Source: Tamarix chinensis (lineage: Eukaryota > Streptophyta > Magnoliopsida > Caryophyllales > Tamaricaceae). From it: 64,000 nt of DNA. Under the pieces are notes generated by a model. That model was not told where the DNA came from. It saw nothing but the letters and a program-made list of their open reading frames with translations, and made no database searches. Position numbers and translations under genes: made by a program. Positions 11,701 to 22,641 of this stretch are shown in pieces. The DNA is taken from the NCBI GenBank assembly GCA_030549775.1, contig CM060177.1, forward strand, positions 27,027,014 to 27,091,013, in the 5' to 3' direction. How positions within the stretch are numbered: the stretch's first letter is position 1; every line of letters begins with the position of its first letter.

Positions 11701-11706
11701 AAACAG

Positions 11707-11815
11707 CCCTAACGGTCAGTGGTTATCTATTCTCGGATTGTACGCTAAAAACTGGATGTTCGAAATCCGGCAGTATTATCATCGCTATCTTTCTCATAAA
11801 ATATTTTATTTTTTC
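11707..11815 (+). repeat. Candidate tRNA-derived SINE
   Basis: GGTCAGTGGTTATC (11714-11727) resembles a pol III A box, and GATGTTCGAAATCC (11756-11769) a B box, about 30 bases apart as in tRNA-derived SINEs. An AT-rich tail ending in T6 follows. A single copy only is seen here, so the call is tentative. Confidence 0.4.
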
Positions 11816-11944
11816 ACTGCGTGTGGTGTGGGAATGGCAGTTAGCACGTTTCGGAGATCTCCATCAACTTGATGGGACAGATGCAAAGAAATTAATAGGC
11901 GAGTCATATTCGCAAGAGGCGTGCGTGCATCAATGTCTTGTCTT

Positions 11945-12314
11945 TATGGCTGTTAACGAACCGAATCGAGCCGAACCGGGGTAGGTTTGGGCTTGGCTCA
12001 TTTACTAATCGAGCCTAAAAATAAAGCTTGAGCTTGATTTGTTTATAAACGAGCCGAGCTTTTAACGAATCGAGCCGAACTTTTAACGAGTCGACTCTCG
12101 AGCTTTGGTTGTAAACGAGCCGAGCTCACGAGCTTTTGCATTCTAAATGAGCTCGAGCCTAAATTTATTAGGCTCAAGCTTGATTTGTTTAATAATCGAG
12201 CCGAGCTCGAGCCAAATTTTTAAGCTTGTTTAATAAGCGAACCGAGCCGAACCGAGCCATTAACGAGCCGAGCCCAAAAAGCTCGCGAGTCGGTTTGGTT
12301 TGTCAACAGCCCTA
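11945..12314. mobile_element. hAT-type MITE with GAGCCGAG-rich body and perfect 8-bp TSD
   Basis: Inverted ends TATGGCTGTTAACGAACC and, on the minus strand, TAGGGCTGTTGACAAACC. CTTGTCTT flanks it on both sides (11937-11944 and 12315-12322), an exact 8-bp duplication as hAT transposases make. The body is packed with GAGCCGAGC-type words in both orientations. No coding capacity. The related element at 48749-49066 has the same design. Confidence 0.85.
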
Positions 12315-12599
12315 CTTGTCTTGTGTCGTCAATTATGAAAATAAATGGGAGGGGGGACGATATTAGTCAAAATTAGCGAGATATCAATGTGAAACCTTCC
12401 CTGATACCTTGAAGGTGTAGGGTCAAAGACAAGCTTGTCCACATTGATCGGGAGAAAAAGTATCCTTGACGTGGAAGGTTTAATTCCTCGACATTACTAG
12501 CTGCAGATTAAAGCGGCAATGAATTATAGGTGGCCGTTGGGTCCTCCGGGTTGGATCTCAATCAGATTATTTTAAGTTCGTAATATTTTGAATCATTTA

Positions 12600-12735
12600 T
12601 AGTATGTTTGGAGCTACTTATGAAAAGTAATTATCCATGATAACTATTTATTTTATAAACTTTTTAGGCTAAAAAATTTCTAATATAAGTAATTATCATA
12701 TATAATTACTTTTCATAATTAACTCCAAACAAGCT
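12600..12735. mobile_element. PIF/Harbinger-type MITE
   Basis: 136 bp with long inverted ends: TAGTATGTTTGGAGCTACTT at left and, on the minus strand, AGCTTGTTTGGAGTTAATTA at right. It can fold into one hairpin over most of its length. TTA flanks both sides, the usual 3-bp duplication of this superfamily. Confidence 0.7.
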
Positions 12736-12887
12736 TTAATAATTGTTGGGATTATATCGGGTTTGGTACGTTACATATTTAAGCTTCATCGAGGTAATTT
12801 ATCAGTAATTTGAATTTGGATTGGGATAATTCGGGTTCAAATCAAATTAGATTCATATTATTTTATTTTAGTTTGTTGGATCAGATC

Positions 12888-13368
12888 TAAGGATGTAAAC
12901 GGAGTAAATTTTATCTAAAACTCGATAGGCTTTATCTACTAAATACTTAAATAGATACGGATAAATACATATGAAGGAAAATGATGGAAAAAAAATACCT
13001 ATCAAGTTCGGATATAGATACGGGTATGTCCGTATCAATATCCGTACCTATTTACCAATTATATAATTACCCTTATATCCTTCATTTTAAAATAAATATC
13101 GTATAACTTAATGTTAAAATTGTTATTTAGTTTAACTCTAAATAGGTGTATCTATCGGGTAATGAATTTATCTGTTGGATAATATCCGTTACCGAGTAAA
13201 TGGATTATCCGTCGAGTAACAAATATCCAACGGTTGCGGATATAGATGTGTTAGTAGATACCCATTCGGGATACGAGTACGAATTTGAGTATGAATCTTC
13301 TTATCAAATACGAATACGAATATAAGTATGGGTTTTACCCACCCTACACCCATCCCGTTTACATCCCT
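12888..13368. mobile_element. hAT-type MITE (GGATGTAAACGG ends)
   Basis: Left end TAAGGATGTAAACGGAG; right end on the minus strand AGGGATGTAAACGGGATG. Flanks ATCAGATC (12880-12887) and ATTAGGTC (13369-13376) match at 6 of 8 positions and look like an aged duplication. The interior shares phrases (AAAAAAATACCTATCA) with the element at 36045-36369, so they are relatives. Confidence 0.6.
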
Positions 13369-14190
13369 ATTAGGTCGAAATTGGGCCGATCAAGCTTGTA
13401 TTCAAGTGATTTAGTGTTCGAATTAATTTGATGGATCAAATTTGGGTTAATTTGATGAATCGAATATTGTTAGGTTTTGATAGGTCAGGTTGGGTTCAAG
13501 TCGAGTTAATTCTGAATCAAACCGCTAAAGTTAATCTAACTTATTAATTTTGTAGGCAAGTATTAATTTTATCTTCATGTAAGCATGTGATTAAAAACAT
13601 GTTATTCATTATTATTTGTTTATTATTATAAATTTTTAATGTTATGCTTTTACTAAAAAAAAATAGGTAAAAATAAAATATCGTTGGTAAATAAGAAAGT
13701 TCACAATAAAGGTAAAAAAAATTAATAACATATTTTTAAAAACTTTAAATAAATAATAAGACTTGCGTATTTTTTTTATTATCATAACTAGTTAATTTTA
13801 TGTTTACAATTTTTTTCATGATCATTCTCGAGTTTTCACTGTCATTTTAAATTTTATTTCTATAAATTTATTTTATATGTAATTTGTAAGATTTTTTTAT
13901 TCCAAAAATATTATTTGAAAAGTGAAAATAGCTATTTTGAATTATTTATATTTTCATGGGAGAATTTTTTTTTACCAAAAACTATATATGAAACTATATA
14001 AAATATAAATATATTACTAGTATTTATATAACTTGTTTACTTTTTTTATAAAAAAAATAGTTCATGATGCATTTAGGACATCTTTATTCACTACATCCAG
14101 TGAATATAAATCTGGATCTAAACAATTAAAATTTGGATTAAGATATTATAACCGATCTAAATCTAGATCTCCCCAACTCCACTCGATTCA

Positions 14191-15547
14191 TTGATATCCT
14201 TGATCATAATACATTCCAATGGCATCAAATTCTTAAATCTTATTAGCAGTTTAATGTGATGGTACTGATGGGGGAGAACTTATTGCATGAACCAAGTGAA
14301 CCCAAGTTTGGTTGCATCATCTCTATATTTTGTATAATTATAACATTTTTTTAGTATATTTTAATATATATTTATCAAAATATATTAAATATACATAAAA
14401 TATAATAAAATTACACCATAATTATATTAAATGTACAAGTGGTGTATCCAAAATTAAATATATTAGGTGCACCATATATATATATTTACTATAATTATAA
14501 TATATTTTATATACATTTATAAAAATATACTAAACATATATTATAATTATACCAAATATAGCTGGTTCATATAATAATTCTTCCTCATGGGGCCAAACAG
14601 TTGAAATTGGAACCGCTCAAAACTTGCATGCTTTTGTGTCAATGTTGTCAAAACATCTAACAACCAAGCTGGAAATTGGATATCGATGCAATGTTTCAAC
14701 TGAAGTGTGATTAATGCCCTGAAATTTAATTGAACTACTTGGCCACTTGTACATATCGAAGAAGACACCCATGACTTTGTTAATTACTTAATTATCAACT
14801 CTGGAAAGGAATGTAACTAGATCCTTGATCGATCCTATTGGGCCCGCATGGGACGGATACAACAATTTATAGCAGGTCTCTAGTTTTACGGTAATGTGAG
14901 CGACCCATGTCATTGGTATATAGCGTCTCTCTGGTTCCCGTCTGCTATAAATAAACTATTTTATGGATGAGACAGCGAGGGAGGAGCCCAATTTTAAAAT
15001 ATCCACACATACACCATAAACAAACGACCCAAAACATCGATCGTTAGTGACAAAAAGAGAAATAAAAGAACCTAACATACGTAACTCCCACATCTATCTA
15101 CATAATATATAAAAGCAATAGCTAAAGAATAAGAATCTTCTGCCCCAAAAACAAAAACAAAATACCCTCATCTTCATTGACATATCTCATTATGGCACTT
15201 TTAATTGATACTTTTTCATAACATTTTGTAGATCAATCTTTTCATAACTTGGTACTATAATTTTTCTTAAAATTAATCCAATTTAATAATGTATTTGTAT
15301 ATCAGATGACTTTTGATATTAGCGTATTTAATGATCAATGTGTGTAACATGATTAACACGTTTCATGTGGTATAATTGGAGCTACTCATTATGATGCATT
15401 CAATTTACACTTTTCAAACCTTTTTGTAAATAAAAATGCATCATATACTCATGAATTTTTATATATAAACCATATAATTTTGAGTTTTGATAGTTACGCA
15501 CTAGATAATAATCCTACTCTTTAGAGACTACTGTCATACAATCCTAA
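14191..15547. other. AT-rich intergenic stretch
   Basis: Apart from the small inverted-repeat element at 14865-14952, this holds AT-rich sequence with no long ORF. A Helitron-like beginning at 15093 was considered but has no matching 3' hairpin. Confidence 0.45.
14865..14952. repeat. Small inverted-repeat element
   Basis: ATTTATAGCAG at the left and CTGCTATAAAT at the right are exact 11-bp inverted repeats, and the next bases are imperfectly inverted (GGTCTC and CGTCTC types). 88 bp and non-coding, MITE-like. No target duplication is clear. Confidence 0.4.
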
Positions 15548-15740
15548 GGCCTCGTTTGATTCATGGAAAACAGTAAAGAAAAGAAGGAAAATATTTTCAT
15601 CCTAAAGAAAGAAAGAAAATAAAGAGATAAAAGATTGAGAAAGTTATACTATCTGATTTTCCTTCATAAAACCCATGGAAAACTTATTTTCTTTCCTTTA
15701 TTTTTCTTTCCTTCTTATTTTTCGCAAATCAAATACAATC
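15548..15740. mobile_element. Tourist-like (PIF/Harbinger) MITE, TAA target duplication
   Basis: 193 bp. Ends GGCCTCGTTTGATTC and, on the minus strand, GATTGTATTTGATTTGC, extending as purine-rich arms (AAAGAAAAGAAGGAAAA) that pair with each other. TAA lies at both borders (15545-15547, 15741-15743). The same family recurs at 39299, 40388 and 42638. Confidence 0.75.
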
Positions 15741-15849
15741 TAAGTGTTTAAACAAAAGGGTCATATGTTATGTAAAAGTGTAACCTTAGGGTTATAATCT
15801 AGATTAAATATAAACTCAATGTTATGTTGTGTTATAGCATCTTTATCGT

Positions 15850-17203
15850 TGGGCTACAAGAGCTCAACTTGCATTATATTTCCCCTAAAAATCTCTCCTT
15901 ATCAACCTAACAAGGATATTCCAAGTGAAATTTATCCTAGTTTCATGACTAACCATCAACCGAACTAAATGATGTTTTTAGAGCTTAAATGGATTCATTT
16001 TGATAAATAAATATTAAAAAAATCTCTGAATGATATAGATAGTGCTATAACGTTAGTCACTATATAGCTATAGCACCAACGCATGTCATATCGCCAACAT
16101 ACTGAAAAACATGACCACTAACAAATTCCTAATTTCTGCCAACAATAACCAACATTAGGGCTTCTAATTAGAGAAAAGTTTGATTATTCCTACACTTGGT
16201 GTGTCCTAGATCCAAGCCTAAAAGGGCTAACATCACCAAAGGACAAACAGGTGTACTCTAATGAACGTCCATATACTCTATAAAAAGGAAAGCAAACAAG
16301 CTAAATATGGCATCAAGGAAGACAAGCAAGAAAGAAGTGCCCGCTCAAGGAAGAAGAAAAGAAATATGAATCAAGTTTTAGGAGGAAGAGGAGTCAGATA
16401 ATATGAGAATAAACTAGCATGACACAATACTACACCGTAGCAATGCAACTTAAGCAGTTCTCCCTTTTATCACTACTAGGATGGTTTTCTCCATTGTAAA
16501 CTCATATTTATTTTTATTATTTTGTTTGGCTAGATTATTTGTTAGAGGAAGGATAAACTCACTATAATGTTTTGACAGTTTATAAAATTGGCTTTGGTTT
16601 GATTTTATTATGCTCAAAGTATTTTTAGTATTGCACCTCAATCAATTTCTAGCAAACTTTGATAAAGAAATAACACCTTTATTGACTGCAAGAGGAGCAA
16701 TAAGGTTGATCCTTTTGATTGGCATCGGGTGTTGGATACAAAGTGCTCCGATGGGGAGAGCATAGATGTATACAATCTTGAGAGGGGTATTTTAGTTCCA
16801 TGTGCTTTTCAAGAAGTATTAATCAAATTTGATGAGTTTAGATATAAACCCAAAATGTGCATAATGGAGAAACAAGTAGATTTACATCAATAAAGGAATC
16901 CTACATATTGGAATGATCCAGTATAATTCAGCCATGGTCGAGGTTATCGCACTAGGATGTGGCATTAGAGGGATTCCCTAACCCTAACTCCTTACTTGTT
17001 TCTTGGTCATTTACAACTTTTTTTTTGGCATACTTACATTTAGCTCACCGTTTCCATTATTTTAATACATTTCATGCTCTCTCTTATTTCAATTTTATCC
17101 TTTGAGTACCTAGGTGAGTCGTCTATCCTCGTGGAAATGATATTCAATCCTACATGTATTACTTGTATAGTTGTGTATAGCTGCATAAGAAGACCAAATA
17201 TTT
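15850..17203 (+). repeat. Probable 5' LTR of an Athila-like Ty3/gypsy element
   Basis: It lies directly upstream of an Athila-type primer-binding site. It contains a GCTATAACG...CTATAGCACCAACG palindromic patch (about 16032-16082) and a TATCCTCGTGGAAATGATATTC stretch close to its end, both reminiscent of these LTRs. The left boundary cannot be set from sequence alone. No second LTR is present in the window. Confidence 0.4.
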
Positions 17204-17224
17204 TTTGGCATCATTGCCAGGGAT
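17204..17224 (+). promoter_or_regulatory. Decayed Athila-type primer-binding site
   Basis: TTGGCATCATTGCCAGGGAT corresponds to the usual TGGCGCCGTTGCCGGGGA block of Athila/Tat elements with CG and CC changed to TG/CA-type pairs, as expected from loss of methylated C. Confidence 0.65.
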
Positions 17225-17375
17225 TAGATTTACTCAACACAAAACCTTATAGTTTTTTTTTCTTATTTTATATTTCTTATTAATGTACTCCACTTAGCTG
17301 TTCTAGTTTCCTTAGCTTCTTTAAGGTTTATAACTAGTAAAAGAAATGGAGAGTTAATATCTCCATATTTAGAAC

Positions 17376-18408
17376 TACAGGTGGAAATTAGGTAGTGTGG
17401 GTTGTGTTATAGCGGGTCGGGTTGTTCTTGGGTTGGGTTGTTTGAAGTTTATTTTTTTTTTCGGATCAATTATGGGTTGGGTCAGGTCATTTTGGGTTTG
17501 GATTAAATTAAGTCACTTTATTGTTTGCTTTTATTCGGGTTTGGGTTTAGATCGTTACATATCTAGATTATAATGGGCTAATTTACTAGGTTGAGTCAGG
17601 TTTAGGTTGAGCTAGTTTGGGTTCTAATTGGGTTGGGGTTAGTTTATCTTGTTAGGTCATGTCAAGTTTGGGCCAAGAAAACTCGTATTTGGATGATTTC
17701 ATATTTAAGTTAATTTGACGGGTCAGATTTGTATTAACTTAATGAATTGGGTTTTTAAGATTTTGTTAGATTGGGTTGGATTCAAGCCAAGCTAATCCTA
17801 GATCCAATCACTTTAGATTTAGGTCAAATCAGACATTAACTACAAAAATTAATCTAACTCATTAAACTCATAAACAAGCATTAAGTTTAACTCCAAGTAA
17901 GTATGTAATTAAATGTGTTATTAATTTCTATTTGTTTAGTATTAAAACTTTTAATATTATGTTTTTACATAAAAAAATTTGATAGAATGAGAATATCATT
18001 GTTAAATAAGTATTTTTACAATAAAATTAATAAAAATAAGTAAAATTTATATAAAAAAAGTATTTTAAAAAGCTTTAAATAAATAATAAGACATGTGTAA
18101 CATTTTATTATCATAACTTATTAATATCAAATTTATTTTTATAGAGTTAGGTTAGGTTAACAACGGGTTGGGTTGATGATGAATTAGGTTGATAATGGGC
18201 CGGGTTGATGGCATGATGGCTTGATAGTAGGTTAGGTTACGGGTTGGGTGAAGAGTCAGGTCGAGCCGCTTATGTTTGGGTCAATGTCAGGTGGGTTAGT
18301 TTCATATTAGTTTTGGATCGGATCAGGTTGGGTTGATGAATTTGTTGAGTTATGTCAGGTCGGGTATTGTGCGAGTCAAGAGAGTTGGTTCAACTTTTCC
18401 TACCTCTA
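17376..18408. mobile_element. GGGTTGGGTT-family non-autonomous hAT element, copy B
   Basis: Ends TACAGGTGGAAATT and, on the minus strand, TAGAGGTAGGAAAA. Flanks TTTAGAAC (17368-17375) and TTCAAAAC (18409-18416) match at 6 of 8 positions. The body is made of GGGTTGGGTT, GGTCAGG and AGGTTGGG words plus an AT-rich centre shared with 13375-13760 and, inverted, with 49100-49470. No ORF. It interrupts the leader between the primer-binding site and gag of the Athila-like element. Confidence 0.65.
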
Positions 18409-18599
18409 TTCAAAACAAAAAGAAAATTTCGTAAAATAAATTTAAAAAAAAAAGATAAGAAAAGGAGGAAAATTGAGATAGATAGGTAACACAACCAAGA
18501 GTACGAATAACATAATGGATTGCCACAACCTACACCAGATAATGTAGTATTATTGGTTCCAATGGGTAAAACAAAATCACACCCTTACGGATTATGCCA

Positions 18600-19725
18600 T
18601 CCTAGTTGACAATAATCTAATTCATCATATTGTGATACATGAGATTAGGCTCAAATTTTTTAAATCAAGCCTATTATAGTCCAAATGTTGCAAATGATTG
18701 GTGAATTTAGTGGATCTCCCACTAAGGATCCACATATTCATCTATGATCATTCATTTAAGTGTATGCTTCTTTTAAATTTCAAAGGGTTTATGATGATGC
18801 ATTTTCCATGAAGTACTTCCTATTTGATCTAATGCACAAAGCAAGTGAATGATTAAAACACTCCTTGTAGGCACCATAACTACTAAGGATGATTTAAACC
18901 AAAAGTTTTTGCTAATCCTCTTAAAAAAATTACTAGAATGTTCCACATCATTACAAAGTTTTAGGAATCTGATGATGAAATGTTGTATGACATGTGGAAA
19001 ATATTCAAGGACATGGTCAAAAAATGTCTAAATCATGGTATGTCACACTAGATCATGATGGAGACTTTTTATAATGGATTGAAACCTCCCACAAGGAACA
19101 TATTCAATGCTTCAGCTAATGGAGATTTGATTTCTAAGACCTTTGATGAGGGACATGACTTGTTGGAAAACATTGCCGCCAACAATTACAAGTGTCTTGT
19201 CACAAGTGCAAACCCATCAAAAAAAATACTCTCATAGTAATAGAAATAGATGTATTGATAACTCTTCAAGTAGAGGTTTTGTCAATAACATTTATATGAA
19301 AACCCTTAATACCACACCATCAACTCTAAGGTCTAACCAAATTAATGTTATAGTTATAACTGACTCTTATGTCTATAGTGGATATGCACATTAGTTTGAT
19401 AGTTATACTTCTAACCAACCTCCTTAAACTATGTGGAGAATTCAACAAAGGAAATAACCTATATTCCAATACCTACAATCTAAGATGGAGGCAACGCCCA
19501 AATTTTTTTTTTATTTTTTAGGAAGTGCAAATTAATCACCTAAACAAAGACCTCCTAACTTCACTCATATTCACCCTCCACACTCAAAAGCTAAATTGTC
19601 AACCTCTTTAGAAACATTGTTAAAAGAATACATGGCAAAAAAAAATGATTTTATTATCTAGAGCTAATCTATTTATGTAAGGAACCTAGAAAATTATATG
19701 GGGCAGTTACTCAATGATAAAGATA
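18600..19725 (+). pseudogene. Athila-like Ty3/gypsy gag remnant
   Basis: Fragments of the retrotransposon Gag domain appear in order across frames: a KFFKS region (about 18650), DEMLYDMWKIFKDMVKKC (about 18970-19025), METFYNGLKPPTRNIFNASA (19058 on) and EGHDLLENIAANNYKC. A STSLETLLKEYMAKK C-terminal part lies at about 19595-19640. The family protein forms the particle. Several stops (for example after 19028) and frame changes make it non-functional, and protease and later domains are absent. Confidence 0.75.
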
Positions 19726-20749
19726 CCCCATTGATCACTATGGGGTTTTAGGTCCTTCATTTCCTCTTTTTTTTGTACTTTAAATTGTATTGCACTAAGA
19801 GTTTATCTCCAAAATGTCGTCTATATTTATAAAATTTATCTTATTATCTTATATATTATTTAAACTTGTTAACATTTTTTCCTTGTACTCAATATGAGAG
19901 TGTTATGAAAATTGAACTTGCATCAATTCCAACGGTAATACCCAATTATTTTATATTTAGCTTCCACAAATATTTAAAAAAAAATTCAGCAATACATTTT
20001 TTGGTGTTACAAATACCATCGTACCTTACCATTCATCTTTTCATCATCAAATATGGTTCTATTAATAGATAATAGAGATGGACATTAGGCAAGTAGTATC
20101 ACTATCAAATTGGGTTGCATGATGATAGTGTTATTTTGTTTCCAATAAACTCATGTCATATTATATGATCAGGTTTGACTTGAATCAATTTAAAGTTGGA
20201 TAATCTTAGGTTATTTTATCATCTCGTATCAAGTCGGGTTAAGATTGGATGACATTATATTTGGGTAAAGTCAGAATATTCTATTTTCAACTTGGGTTCG
20301 AATAAGCTCAAAGTATACCATTTTTTGGGCCAAGTTTATATTAGATTTAGATTATTTCAAATTTGAGTCTTATACATGCTATTTTTTTTCTCATTCCAAG
20401 ATGTAAACATATTGAATTATTTCAAGCTCACTTATTTCATTTTTTTATGGCCTTTATTTTTATTGTCATGAGCTACATAGTTTTGGTGGGAAAAATATAG
20501 GATTATATGATCATGTTATATTCATAGATGATTAATTGTCTTTTTTTACAATATCTAATTTTTTTAATACTCTATTTTTTTACTACTTTCTTTTTAAAAT
20601 TAGAACTAATGCACTAATATTTTATAATTAAATTTTATGGTTTTTTTATCTATTTGGAACAATCCATACCCCCATTTCATTATTGCTTCCATGAACAGTT
20701 AAAAATCTATTTCATTGATATGTTACTGTGAATTGGGTAAAACAAAATA
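19726..20749. other. AT-rich stretch with scattered GGGTTGG-type words
   Basis: 20100-20400 has low-complexity phrases (TTGGGTTGC, TCAGGTTTGACTTG, TCGGGTTAAG) like the copies at 12525 and 17376 but too diverged to bound. No coding potential. Confidence 0.4.
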
Positions 20750-21025
20750 AAGATTCCAAAGTAATATAAAAAAATGAATGATTTTATTAAAAACTTTAGG
20801 TGAATTCATTTTTGCTTTAAACCTTTTAGGTTATACCCGATCTCAGATATTCATCAAACTAGGTCCAATCTTTTCAAATTTATAGTAAAGATTTTAAAGT
20901 AATATGAAAAAATGAATGAGTTTATTAAAAAATTTAGGTGGAGTCATTTTTGATTTAAACCTTTTAGGTTATACCCGATCTTAGATATTCATCAAACCAC
21001 GTCCGATCTTTTCAAATTTATAATT
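20750..21025. repeat. Tandem duplication, two 138-bp units
   Basis: 20750-20887 and 20888-21025 align end to end with roughly a dozen differences. Shared phrases include AAACCTTTTAGGTTATACCC and AGATATTCATCAAAC. Non-coding. Confidence 0.85.
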
Positions 21026-21382
21026 TTTCAGATTGAATCGAATGTCGGTCAGGTATTAAATTAAGTCAGATAGATTTCAAATTTATAATTTATTAGATTA
21101 TGTTGGATATTACTAAGTTATTCAACTAAGTAGGTTTTACGCTCATAGCTTTTTAAGGTTTTATCTAATAAATTTTGAATAAATCATATTAATTTAGATC
21201 AATTTTTTTAAATCAACTTTTAACCGTGTTAGAAGGCAACAGTATTCAAGTAAAGAGATTATTGATGGGTATGGAATAACAATGATCGTTGTTTCCATTA
21301 TAGTATCCTAGTGAAGATGACTTACGCCACACTAGACCGCATTTGATGAATATCTTAAGTATTCGAATTTCGCAACTTATAG

Positions 21383-21706
21383 TATAGTATTAAAAATTAC
21401 ACCGAACCAACCGATCCGACCAGCAAATTGATGAACTGATCCGATCACCGATCAAATTCTATGTACCAGTTCTCAGGATTTCGGAACCAGTAAAAATCGG
21501 TCAAAAATCAGTTACATCAGTAAAAACTTTTGAACTCGTTAAAAAATCAGTTGGGAGTCTGTTAAGTTCATATATAGTTTAATTTTTTTTATATTTTATA
21601 TAATATATAGCACTTATCCAATCGGTCCAAATTACATATCTCATCACTAAATCAGTAAATTAATTATGATAATAATTTAATTAACGGTTGGATTTTTAAA
21701 ACTATA
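21383..21706. mobile_element. hAT-type MITE, 324 bp
   Basis: Ends TATAGTATTAAAAATTACAC and, on the minus strand, TATAGTTTTAAAAATCCAAC. Flanks ACTTATAG (21375-21382) and GCTTATAG (21707-21714) match at 7 of 8 positions. The interior holds CCGATCCGACC-type words and no ORF. Confidence 0.75.
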
Positions 21707-22257
21707 GCTTATAGAGATGTCAATAGTAAAGATTGCATTTTTTATTTTATTTTTCCAATGTTTCCTACTGGCATGCGAACTAGCTTGTAGGGATCATAGT
21801 AAAGGGAGGACAAGGAGCCGATCCGATCATCCAATGACAAAGGAAAGAAGCCGATGGTCTTTGCCGGTCAACATTCAACTCGAAATTAAGAGACAGATCA
21901 AAAGCAACAACTGTGGACTTTAAGCAGAGTAATATATGAGGCAACAAAATTAGCGCCACTGAAAAGGCAGGATAATGCAGCGGAATATGTGTTGGTCTAA
22001 TGTTAATGACGCAGGACTTTGGGAAAAGGGAAAAGCAGAAGAGGAGAACTAACACTAGTAGTAATAAATAATTGCAGAAATCATCCATTTTTGTTCGTTT
22101 GGTTCTTGAGTTCCGTGTCTAGAATATCAGCCGCTCCAGTAGTACCCACGATCAGTGGGTCACCGGTCCGCGCCTGCTATGTTCCCGCCTGCATTCCATG
22201 TGCGATTCTTATTCCCGCCGAAATGTTTATATTGTTGATTTTTACGATGGATACTTT

Positions 22258-22480
22258 ATACTCCCTCCTTTTTAAAAAAATAGAAGGTATTTTAATAATT
22301 TACATATTTTTTTAAAAAAATATTAATGAAAATTATTTTAAATTTATACTTATATATTTTTTTGAAAAATATTAAAATATTAAAATATTAATGATAATAA
22401 TAATAATAAGGATTAAAATAATTAGTAAATTTTAATTTTTTATAGCAACTTTTTTTTATATAAAATTTTGATGATAGAAA
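22258..22480. repeat. Possible left part of a Stowaway (Tc1/mariner) MITE
   Basis: TACTCCCTCCTTTTTAAAAA matches the plant Stowaway end, with TA as the target. A matching inverted end, TACTCTCTCCGTATC on the minus strand, appears at 24856-24870, past a LINE. The two may be halves of one element split by that insertion. Confidence 0.4.
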
Positions 22481-22518
22481 AAAGCTTTTACGCTTACAAC
22501 CAACTTTTATGGGACTTT

Positions 22519-22641
22519 ATTAGAGATGTCCTTTTATCTAAATTATTCGTCATATATTACATCACCAACTATTTAAGTCATCTAAAACTCTAAATTTGAA
22601 GAAGTTGTTAGGCCATCATAGGACATTCCTCTAATATTATT
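22519..22641. repeat. Possible small MITE
   Basis: TATTAGAGATGTCC at left and, on the minus strand, TATTAGAGGAATGTCC at right form imperfect inverted ends about 120 bp apart. The LINE begins immediately to the right. Confidence 0.35.

Larger units (their letters stand above)
12525..14190. repeat. GGGTTGGGTT-family hAT derivative, copy A, with two MITEs inside
   Basis: Sequence at 13375-13760 matches 17690-18110 word for word over long stretches (for example AAGTTAATCTAACTTATTAA and the following AT-rich block), so it is the same family as the element at 17376-18408. The start TATAGGTGGCCGTT resembles that element's TACAGGTGGAAATT end. The right end was not found. MITEs at 12600-12735 and 12888-13368 interrupt it. 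Confidence 0.5.

Noticed and set aside
11700..11790. A functional tRNA gene
   Set aside because: Box-like words are present but the arms do not pair into a cloverleaf by eye; a SINE remnant is the better reading.
15093..15200. Helitron-like 5' start (TCTATCTACATAATATATAAAAG)
   Set aside because: No hairpin plus CTAG end could be found downstream.
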